A stretch of 60,000 nt of DNA, taken from contig NC_087080.1 in assembly GCF_026151205.1 (NCBI RefSeq), positions 16,407,337 to 16,467,336 on the forward strand, written 5' to 3'. Both the position numbers and the translations under genes were made by a program. This DNA is from Bolinopsis microptera. Lineage: Eukaryota > Ctenophora > Tentaculata > Lobata > Bolinopsidae. This document shows positions 21,431 to 33,400 of this stretch, piece by piece (the first letter of the stretch is position 1; each line of letters starts with the position of its first letter). Under the pieces are notes generated by a model that did no database searches, was not told where the DNA came from, and saw nothing but the letters and a program-made list of their open reading frames with translations.

Positions 21431-24400
21431 GTCCTGTTGGTGGTGCCCCTCCTCCTCCGTGTAGCAGCAGCGTCTGCTGGGTCCACTACCCATAGTATTC
21501 CCTTCTGGGACCGGTTCGAGAAGTTGTTGTTCCTGGAGCACATGTACGCTACTGTCGTCTTCTCCGCGAACTTTAACACGTGCCCTGTAATCATTACCTA
21601 ATGTTAATATCCCTAGTATGTGTAGTATATAATAGTGGGAGGTGAGTAACCCCCTAGTGAAGTGTAATATATAGTATCTGGTATAGTGAGGGGGGTAACC
21701 CCCTAGTGAAGTGTAACCACATAAACAATGTACCAAAGTAGCTGGCCGGAGCGTTGTTCAACAAGTCGTCCATATCTGTACCAGCTCCTAATACTTGATC
21801 CCCGTTCTCATTACAAACGTTTGCGGAGGCTGCAGCTCCTGCAGGGTTCCGGTTCGTGAGGAGTAAAAGGTAAACCTAGGTTAATAACAATTCATAACTC
21901 ATTTTTCCCTACTCTTGCCGACAGCCGAAGGCAAAAAGATCGTAGGGATTAAGTAATCAGGTTTGGATATATGAGGTGGCCCGACGGTCCTACGGTGAAG
22001 ACAAAAGTCTGCTCCTTCGCAATATAGACCATTCCCCTATAAGTATGTGCATTGGAAGCGTCTGTTGTGCTGCGCGCGACGCTAGCCATGTGTTAATTAA
22101 TTACAGTGAAGTTCCTCCTTCGCAAAATTATTTTCCGCAATTTTCTGGATTCATTTATTGTTGATGCGCGCGGAGGTACATTGGTCAAATAAATCGTCAA
22201 TTTTTTCCCGATCCATGACTCAAAGTGCCGAAGGCACAAAAGAGTCAAGGACAAGGGTTAGCGATCGAGGTTTTTTTGTATATGGTAGCTTTGCGACCGT
22301 GCGTGCGTGCGTGCGTGCGTGCCCTCGCCCCCAGTCTAGTTATCGCCCACGTGTCTGCCTGCGCAAAGTTATTTTGCGCGATCATCTGAATTAAACAATT
22401 GTTGGCGCGCGGTGCTGAAATGTTCAAGTACATTGTTAATTTTACCATGTACGCATCCCGATAGGGACTAATTGATAGCATTGTATTATTATTTTGAGTT
22501 AGTATTACTATTTTGCACAGATCCGTGTCAGGTTGCATAAACAATAAACATATAGTTACATAGAAATATACACGATTTTCAAATTCAATATAGAATTATA
22601 TCAACTGGGCGGCGCTCGGCCTGTCACTCCGCCATATCTGCATGCTTATAAACAGCAAAGACTGGGGTCCCCAGGTGGTACTGGTATGGAATATGATAGA
22701 ATACTTCATCCCGGATCGGGAAATTGAGCGGCCATCCACAAAAGAAAAGCGGCCGCATTTCTTGTTACCATGCGCGAACCCCACTCATTTATTAAAAACA
22801 TAGTATGTAAATATGTTGCACTTTTTCCTGTTTCCAGTCACACTTTTCACTCGAAAGAATTAATGGTACAACTACAACTACAAGATACAACTACATCGTA
22901 AGGAAAATTGATCGTGCGTGGTTTAACCGCGGCGAAATTCGTGTTTAATTGTGGATTTCGTATTATTTTCTTGTGCATGCTCTGAGACGTGAGAATCTCT
23001 TTACTTACTAGCTCTACTACTAAGTACTAAGTACTCCGGTCTACTACTAAGTAAGGGGGGGGGGGGGGGGGGGGGTACCACTACTACTACTACTATACGT
23101 ACCACAGTAGTAACCGGAACTGAAGAACCCAGCAGCAATATCTTTGGCAGTAGCGCTAGGCTGTGTCACTGATTTTACTTTGTCCCACAATGTCGTGTTT
23201 TCGAATGGGGCGGGGTAATTCTCTATCTCACCCTGCATCTCCAGGAAGTTAGATCTGTCGGTACCTGGGGTATAATTTAAAAGTAGTCATATTGCATACT
23301 TCTAGTTCTACTACTACTACTTCTACTATATATTGCATATCCTGGACAGTAATACTAATACAAACTAGTAGAGTACTTTTGGGAAACAAATTCAACGGTT
23401 ACTCAAGGGGGTTACTCACCTCCTCTTACTAGTGTTACTAGGGGGTTACCTGCCTCCTCTTACTAGGGTTACTAGGGGGTTACTCACCTCCTCTTACTAG
23501 GGTTACTAGGGGGTCACTCACCTCCTCTTACTAGTGTTACTAGGGGGTTACTCACCTCCTCTTACTAGTGTTACTAGGGGGTTACTCACCTCCTCTTACT
23601 AGGGTTACTAGGGGGTTACTCACCTCCTCTTACTAGGGTTACTAGGGGGTTACTCACCTCCTCTTACTAGGGTTACTAGGGGGTTACCTGCCTCCTCTTA
23701 CTAGGGTTACTAGGGGGTTACCTGCCTCCTCTTACTAGGGTTACTAGGGGGTTACTCACCTCCTCTTACTAGGGTTACTAGGGGGTCACTCACCTCCTCT
23801 TCCCTCTCCAGCGTCTCCTGTTTGACCGTCACCACCGTTTGGTTGGTTGTTGTGAGTGTTGGATCCCGTCCATTGGACGTGAACTAAATCAGCTGTAGAA
23901 ATGGTGGCTCTACTCGGGATAAAGTCGTACTCAACCGCAGGGTAAGTCTGACACAAATAAGTTTGTTAAAATTGGAGCTGGATGTTATCTTTCGGAGGAT
24001 TCTAAGAGGATTGTAACGAGATAACGAGATACTACAGCTGTAGTTCGGAGGATTCTAAGAGGATTGTAACGAGATAACGAGATACTACAGCTGTAGTTCG
24101 GAGGATTCTAAGAGGATTGTAACGAGATAACGAGATACTACAGCTGTAGTTCGGAGGATTCTAAGAGGATTGTAACGAGATAACGAGATACTACAGCTGT
24201 AGTTCGGAGGATTCTAAGAGGATTGTAACGAGATAACGAGATACTACAGCTGTAGTTCGGAGGATTCTAAGAGGATTGTAACGAGATAACGAGATACTAC
24301 AGCTGTAGTTGTAACAATGGGAAATATACTGTACTTGTAGTTACAATATTTAAAAATACAATATGGTAGTTAGTGTATATAAATATTCAGCACTCAACAG

Positions 24401-27400
24401 CCAAGGTATTTGTATTATATGCGCACCTGAACAATATTTCCTCGTTTTCCTCTCACATTGAGATTATGTATTATTTTTCCTGCCATATCAGCCGAGTCTC
24501 TGGGTAACATCTGGCCGGGACAAAAACAATTTCATAAAATTAAGTTGTGGAAACGAATAAGCAGCGAATGAAAAATACAAAATTGTAAATAAAAGTAAAA
24601 AAGGGAACCCTAAATCAAGAGCAACATTGTTAATTTATTTTACAGAATACAGTCACAGATTGCTAAGAGAATCCTCACCCTGAACACATGAGATCTATCT
24701 TGGAATGTCCTTCCGTACTGGTTGGTATTAAGAGCAAGCCTGAGGGGTCTGGCTGATGCTCCCACGTCCACAAGAGGATTCTGTTCCACCGGGGATACCA
24801 CTCCGTTCTGGCTGATGGGAAATCGAATTGCATTTTTGTAAATAAGCAAAGTTGGGCTCACAGGTAAAGGAAAAGAAAGAAAGGGAAGCTCACAGGTAAA
24901 GGGAAAGAAAGAAAGGGAAGCTCACAGGTAAAGGAAAAGAAAGAAAGGGAAGCTCACAGGTAAAGGAAAAGAAAGAAAAAGAAGCTCACAAGTAAAGGAA
25001 AAGAAAGAAAGGGAAGCTCACAGGTAAAGGAAAAGAACGAAAGGGAAGCTCACAGGTAAAGGAAAAGAAAGAAAGGGAAGCTCACAGGTAAAGGAAAAGA
25101 AAGAAAGGGAAGCTCACAGGTAAAGGAAAAGAAAGAAAAAGAAGCTCACAGGTAAAGGAAAAGAAAGAAAGGGAAGCTCACAGGTAAAGGAAAAGAAAGA
25201 AAAAGAAGCTCACAGGTAAAGGAAAAGAAAGAAAGGGAAGCTCACAGGTAAAGGAAAAAAAAGAAAGGGAAGCTCACAGGTAAAGGAAAAGAAAGAAAGG
25301 GAAGCTCACAAGTAAAGGAAAAGAAAGAAAAAGAAGCTCACAAGTAAAGGAAAAGAAAGAAAGGGAAGCTCACAGGTAAAGGAAAAGAACGAAAGGGAAG
25401 CTCACAGGTAAAGGAAAAGAAAGAAAGGGAAGCTCACAGGTAAAGGAAAAGAAAGAAAGGGAAGCTCACAGGTAAAGGAAAAGAAAGAAAAAGAAGCTCA
25501 CAGGTAAAGGAAAAGAAAGAAAGGGAAGCTCACAGGTAAAGGAAAAAAAAGAAAGGGAAGCTCACAGGTAAAGGAAAAGAAAGAAAGGGAAGCTCACAGG
25601 TAAAGGAAAAGAAAGAAAGGGAAGCTCACAGGTAAAGGAAAAGAAAGAAAGGGAAGCTCACAAGTAAAGGAAAAGAAAGAAAAAGAAGCTCACAGGTAAA
25701 GGAAAAGAAAGAAAGGGAAGCTCACAGGTAAAGGAAAAGAAAGAAAGGGAAGCTCACAGGTAAAGGAAAAGAAAGAAAGGGAAGCTCACAAGTAAAGGAA
25801 AAGAAAGAAAAAGAAGCTCACAAGTAAAGGAAAAGAAAGAAAGGGAAGCTCACAGGTAAAGGAAAAGAACGAAAGGGAAGCTCACAGGTAAAGGAAAAGA
25901 AAGAAAGGGAAGCTCACAGGTAAAGGAAAAGAAAGAAAGGGAAGCTCACAGGTAAAGGAAAAGAAAGAAAAAGAAGCTCACAGGTAAAGGAAAAGAAAGA
26001 AAGGGAAGCTCACAGGTAAAGGAAAAAAAAGAAAGGGAAGCTCACAGGTAAAGGAAAAGAAAGAAAGGGAAGCTCACAGGTAAAGGAAAAGAAAGAAAGG
26101 GAAGCTCACAAGTAAAGGAAAAGAAAGAAAAAGAAGCTCACAAGTAAAGGAAAAGAAAGAAAGGGAAGCTCACAGGTAAAGGAAAAGAACGAAAGGGAAG
26201 CTCACAGGTAAAGGAAAAGAAAGAAAGGGAAGCTCACAGGTAAAGGAAAAGAAAGAAAGGGAAGCTCACAGGTCTTGGTTTTGACTAGAGCCGGTGTTGA
26301 AAGGATCGTAGTCATCAGTAGAGATGTTGTATCTGAGTCTCATGACACAGCGTTTGTTGTCGTTACTTGTGAAGTAAGGCAACACTGCGTCGTATCTGGA
26401 GGCGTTCCCTTGTGAGTCTGGCGAGTTTCCTTCGGATGAAATGTATTTAATTACTTTAAACCTACAGGTACCTACATACCTATTGCGTATTTCAAAGACA
26501 TCCATGAGACTAGATTTTGTTAACACGACCGTTTCTACAATCTACTTTCTATATGATAAATATAATTTAACAGTTAACGATATTTTTGACAGATGACTAT
26601 AAGTATAAACTAAGCTTTTAAACTAAATGAGTGAACTACATGACAGTCGGCACGCGCGGCTCACTGTTAATAATATAATAATAGCACACTGAGTAAATTT
26701 ACCGTTATGATTTACGCGAGTCCAGGGTGCATCAGTGCAATCCACTTCGGGGGCTTGCACGACACACTTCTTAGTGTTCGGTTCATCGCTCCTTAAAGAC
26801 ATCCAGGAGACTTTGTTCCTCTTGTCTGCTGCAGCCTTAGTATTACACGCTGCCTCTGTCGTGATGTCAGTTAATATTTCTAAGTATGAGTGAAACGTTA
26901 CCCAGGTTCCACTCTCTGCTTCACAGGCTGCCTCAGTGATTGATTTGCCGTAGGTTCGCGGCCGAGCAGTCGTTCCTTCATCCACCACGCAACGTGGGAT
27001 ACCGTTCTGGTTAAACGATCCCTGACAGGAGAGTAATAGTAATAGTAGGTAATAGTGCAAATATTAGATAACATTAACCTGGTTTTTAAACCAAAACTCT
27101 TATATAGTTATACAATATGGTCCCGGGGTTACAAATACAATATCTTGTTTAACTAAAATTTCCCCCTCTTGTAGTTGTAGCGCGATGCACTACTGGGCCC
27201 CGCCGTGCATCAAATAATGCTTCTCGCAACCACAACCTTCGGTAGATCGGCGAGATGCACCATGGCCATCGGGCCTCGCCGAGCTGCAAAGGATTGACAT
27301 CTTGAATCAATACTCCCTCCGCCGTCTTACCTACAGATCATCGATGAAGTGATGGATCTGTCAGAGTCTAACAGCGATTTTACCTTCTTGACGACATAAC

Positions 27401-30400
27401 GTCACTAACCTTCTTAATGACGTCATTTACCTTCTTAATGACGTCACTTACCTTCTTAATGACGTCACATCGAGATGTATTGGAGGTCAGAAATGCCATA
27501 TCGATCCATGGAGTTGTTTGATGTTCGGTATCGTATGTCCTTGGAGTTGTTATAATCAATATGTTATGCATTAAAACCATCTGTTGATTTTCCTAATAAA
27601 AATATGTTATAATTAATATGAAGTTTATATGTGGTGACAGTGTTGCTTACTGAGTCATGAGAGTGGGGAACCAGTACGGGTAATAATCTCTCTCTTCAGG
27701 ACACTCGAACCCTCGTCTCTGTCCATTAGGGTTCTGACGGGTCCTACTTGCATCTTCGTAGCCCAGGTTACCGTTGTTCAATCTCTGATCTGCCGTGAAC
27801 AAGCCTGCAATAAAGTTATTGGAACAATGGAACCTACTACAAAACCTGAACAAACCTACTACTGCTAAACTGAACTAAACCTGCTCCCATTTTACATCAA
27901 CCTATGTTTAACACATATCTTAGCACTGATTTTCAATTTATTTTGTGAAAGTTCGCTACTGTCACCAAGATGTAAATCAGATTAAAAAGAAATGAAGCTT
28001 GACTAGTGTAGTTCAAAATCTAAAAAGGTCCCCATCTTTTATACCTCCATTTGCTTCGCGGTACTTGCACATATCATACCATATCATACTCTCCTGATAC
28101 CCTGCAAGATGAGCATTTACTCAGTGTGTAAAGTTGAGGAGAAATCAAGGAATAAAGTGAAGGGTTGGTGTACAACTAATATATAATATAATATAATACT
28201 AAGATAATAATTTGAAACTTATTCTCCATCATAATACCCGAGGATCTTACCTCGAGACATCTGAATTTGGTTAACATTATTGTTGATCCTGGCCGCATAA
28301 GTGTTATCATTGTTGTTGTTCTGGTTAGTGCTGACCTCCCCCCGGTTAGGGTTCTGGTACCCCTGAGTACCCGTGTTGGTCCCGTCCCGCAGGATATCAT
28401 CCTTGTTAGCTTGGTCATTATTCTCTATAGCACTGTTTGCTACGTCGTTCTGCGGGTGTTAGCTTGGTCATTATTCTCTATAGCACTGTTTGCTACGTCA
28501 TTCTGCGGGTGTTAGCTTGGTCATTATTCTCTATAGCACTGTTTGCTACGTCGTTCTGCGGGTGTTAGCTTGGTCATTATTCTCTATAGCACTGTTTGCT
28601 ACGTCGTTCTGCGGGTGTTAGCTTGGTCATTATTCTCTATAGCACTGTTTGCTACGTCATTCTGCGGGTGTTAGCTTGGTCATTATTCTCTATAGCACTG
28701 TTTGCTACGTCATTCTGCGGGTGTTAGCTTGGTCATTATTCTCTATAGCACTGTTTGCTACGTCATTCTGCGGGTGTTAGCTTGGTCATTATTCTCTATA
28801 GCACTGTTTGCTACGTCATTCTGCGGGTGTTAGCTTGGTCATTATTCTCTATAGCACTGTTTGCTACGTCGTTCTGTGGGTGTTAGCTTGGTCATTATTC
28901 TCTATAGCACTGTTTGCTACGTCGTTCTGCGGGTGTTAGCTTGGTCATTATTCTCTATAGCACTGTTTGCTACGTCGTTCTGTGGGTGTTAGCTTGGTCA
29001 TTATTCTCTATAGCACTGTTTGCTACGTCATTCTGCGGGTGTTAGCTTTGTCATTATTCTCTATAGCACTGTTTGCTACGTCATTCTGCGGGTGTTAGCT
29101 TGGTCATTATTCTCTATAGCACTGTTTGCTACGTCGTTCTGCGGGTGTTAGCTTGGTCATTATTCTCTATAGCACTGTTTGCTACGTCATTCTGCGGGTG
29201 TTAGCTTGGTCATTATTCTCTATAGCACTGTTTGCTACGTCATTCTGCGGGTGTTAGCTTGGTCATTATTCTCTATAGCACTGTTTGCTACGTCATTCTG
29301 CGGGTGTTAGCTTGGTCATTATTCTCTATAGCACTGTTTGCTACGTCATTCTGCGGGTGTTAGCTTGGTCATTATTCTCTATAGCACTGTTTGCTACGTC
29401 ATTCTGCGGGTGTTAGCTTGGTCATTATTCTCTATAGCACTGTTTGCTACGTCATTCTGCGGGTGTTAGCTTGGTCATTATTCTCTATAGCACTGTTTGC
29501 TACGTCATTCTGCGGGTGTTAGCTTGGTCATTATTCTCTATAGCACTGTTTGCTACGTCATTCTGCGGGTGTTAGCTTGGTCATTATTCTCTATAGCACT
29601 GTTTGCTACGTCATTCTGCGGGTGTTAGCTTGGTCATTATTCTCTATAGCACTGTTTGCTACGTCATTCTGCGGGTGTTAGCTTGGTCATTATTCTCTAT
29701 AGCACTGTTTGCTACGTCATTCTGCGGGTGTTAGCTTGGTCATTATTCTCTATAGCACTGTTTGCTACGTCATTCTGCGGGTGTTAGCTTGGTCATTATT
29801 CTCTATAGCACTGTTTGCTACGTCATTCTGCGGATGTTAGCTTGGTCATTATTCTCTATAGCACTGTTTGCTACGTCATTCTGTGGGTGTTAGCTTGGTC
29901 ATTATTCTCTATAGCACTGTTTGCTACGTCATTCTGTGGGTGTTAGCTTGGTCATTATTCTCTATAGCACTGTTTGCTACGTCATTCTGCGGGTGTTAGC
30001 TTGGTCATTATTCTCTATAGCACTGTTTGCTACGTCGTTCTGCGGGTGTTAGCTTGGTCATTATTCTCTATAGCACTGTTTGCTACGTCATTCTTCGGGT
30101 GTTAGCTTGGTCATTATTCTCTATAGCACTGTTTGCTACGTCGTTCTGTGGGTGTTAGCTTTGTCATTATTCTCTATAGCACTGTTTGCTACGTCGTTCT
30201 GCGGGTGTTAGCTTGGTCATTATTCTCTATAGCACTGTTTGCTACGTCATTCTGCGGGTGTTAGCTTGGTCATTATTCTCTATAGCACTGTTTGCTACGT
30301 CGTTCTGCGGGTGTTAGCTTGGTCATTATTCTCTATAGCACTGTTTGCTACGTCATTCTGCGGGTGTTAGCTTTGTCATTATTCTCTATAGCACTGTTTG

Positions 30401-33400
30401 CTACGTCATTCTGCGGGTGTTAGCTTTGTCATTATTCTCTATAGCACTGTTTGCTACGTCATTCTGCGGGTGTTAGCTTTGTCATTATTCTCTATAGCAC
30501 TGTTTGCTACGTCGTTCTGCGGGTGTTAGCTTGGTCATTATTCTCTATAGCACTGTTTGCTACGTCATTCTGCGGGTGTTAGCTTGGTCATTATTCTCTA
30601 TAGCACTGTTTGCTACGTCATTCTGCGGGTGTTAGCTTGGTCATTATTCTCTATAGCACTGTTTGCTACGTCGTTCTTCGGGTGTTAGCTTGGTCATTAT
30701 TCTCTATAGCACTGTTTGCTACGTCGTTCTGCGGGTGTTAGCTTTGTCATTATTCTCTATAGCACTGTTTGCTACGTCGTTCTGTGGGTGTTAGCTTGGT
30801 CATTATTCTCTATAGCACTGTTTGCTACGTCGTTCTGCGGGTGTTAGCTTTGTCATTATTCTCTATAGCACTGTTTGCTACGTCGTTCTGCGGGTGTTAG
30901 CTTTGTCATTATTCTCTATAGCACTGTTTGCTACGTCATTCTGCGGGTGTTAGCTTGGTCATTATTCTCTATAGCACTGTTTGCTACGTCATTCTGCGGG
31001 TGTTAGCTTGGTCATTATTCTCTATAGCACTGTTTGCTACGTCGTTCTGCGGGTGTTAGCTTGGTCATTATTCTCTATAGCACTGTTTGCTACGCCATTT
31101 TGCGGGTGTTAGCTTGGTCATTATTCTCTATAGCACTGTTTGCTACGTCGTTCTGCGGGTGTTAGCTTTGTCATTATTCTCTATAGCACTGTTTGCTACG
31201 TCATTCTGCGGGTGTTAGCTTGGTCATTATTCTCTATAGCACTGTTTGCTACGTCATTCTGCGGGTGTTAGCTTGGTCATTATTCTCTATAGCACTGTTT
31301 GCTACGTCGTTCTGCGGGTGTTAGCTTTGTCATTATTCTCTATAGCACTGTTTGCTACGTCATTCTGCGGGTGTTAGCTTTGTCATTATTCTCTATAGCA
31401 CTATTTGCTACGTCATTCTGCGGGTGTTAGCTTGGTCATTATTCTCTATAGCACTGTTTGCTACGTCGTTCTGTGGGTGTTAGCTTGGTCATTATTCTCT
31501 ATAGCACTGTTTGCTACGTCGTTCTGCGGGTGTTAGCTTGGTCATTATTCTCTTTAGCACTGTTTGCTACGTCGTTCTGCGGGTGTTCCCAGTTTATGTG
31601 TGTCAAGTTGCTCAAATATGGTTAACGAAACTGTATTAGAAATTAGAACTGGCTAATCCTTTAATAACCTTTACCTAAAAAGAACTAGGCGATTGTCAAA
31701 CTATAAATTAATTTGAGGAGCTAAAACCTCCCCTAGCTCCTACCTGGCACATGTACTGAATAACAACATCGCAGTTCAGCTTGTGGGGACTGGAGTCTTC
31801 ACTTCCGCCACACCCGTGCTGATTAGTCCACTCCAGTATCAGTCTGGACTCTGCTGCTGTCTCCGGGCCACTCTGGTAGTACTGGATACTGAGACAGGAT
31901 GATAGATAGTAAATATACCCGGGTAAGTTGTCCTGGTCTCTACCTGAATATACAAAACACGCCGCTCCACACTGTATAAAAGCAAAGTTTAAACCCTAAT
32001 TTACCTGTACTGTTTTTTAGTGTCCCCATTAGCGGCCCCGTCCTCCGCGTCCCCGGTATTATAACCACCCCGGTTATTGTTCTGCGGGAGGTGGTGTTTA
32101 CTAAAATACATTTACAGTACCTGAGAGACACAGTACCTGAGAGACACAGTACCTGAGAGACACAGTACCTGAGAGACACAGTACCTGAGAGACACAGTAT
32201 CTGAGAGACATAGTACCTGAGAGACACAGTACCTGAGAGACACAGTACCTGAGAGACACAGTACCTGAGAGACACAGTACCTGAGAGACACAGTACCGGA
32301 GAAACACAGTACCGGAGAGACACAGTACCTGAGAGACGCAGTACCTGGGAGACACAGTACCTGGGAGACACAGTACCTGAGAGACATAGTACCTGAGAGA
32401 CACAGTACCTGAGAGACACAGTACCTGAGATACACAGTACCTGAGAGACACAGTACCTGAGAGACACAGTACCTGAAAGAACCAGTACCTGAGAGACACA
32501 GTACCTGAGAGACACAGTACCTGAGAGACACAGTACCTGAGAGACACAGTACCTGAGAGACACAGTACCTGAGAGACACAGTACATGAGAGATACAGTAC
32601 CTGAGAGATACAGTACCTGAGAGACACAGTACCTGAGGGACACAGTACATGAGAGACACAGTACCTGAGAGACACAGTACATGAGAGACACAGTACCTGA
32701 GAGACACAGTACCTGAGAGACACAGTACCTGAGAGACACAGTACCTGAGAGACACAGTACCTGAGAGACACAGTACCTGAGAGACACAGTACCTGAGAGA
32801 CACAGTACCTGAGAGACACAGTACCTGAGAGACACAGTACATGAGAGATACAGTACCTGAGAGACACAGTACCTGAGAGACACAGTACCTGAGAGACACA
32901 GTACCTGAGAGACACAGTACCTGAGAGACACAGTACCTGAGAGACACAGTACCTGAGAGACACAGTACCTGAGAGACACAGTACCTGAGAGACACAGTAC
33001 CTGAGAGACACAGTACCTGAGAGACACAGTACCTGAGAGACACAGTACCTGAGAGACACAGTACCTGAGAGACACAGTACATGAGAGATACAGTACATGA
33101 GAGACACAGTACCTGAGGGACACAGTACCTGAGAGACACAGTACCTGAGAGACACAGTACATGAGAGACACAGTACCTGAGGGACACAGTACCTGAGAGA
33201 CACAGTACCTGAGAGACACAGTACATGAGAGACACAGTACCTGAGAGACACAGTACCTGAGAGACACAGTACCTGAGAGACACAGTACCTGAGAGACACA
33301 GTACCTGAGAGACACAGTACCTGAGAGACACAGTACATGAGAGATACAGTACCTGAGAGATACAGTACCTGAGAGACACAGTACCTGAGGGACACAGTAC

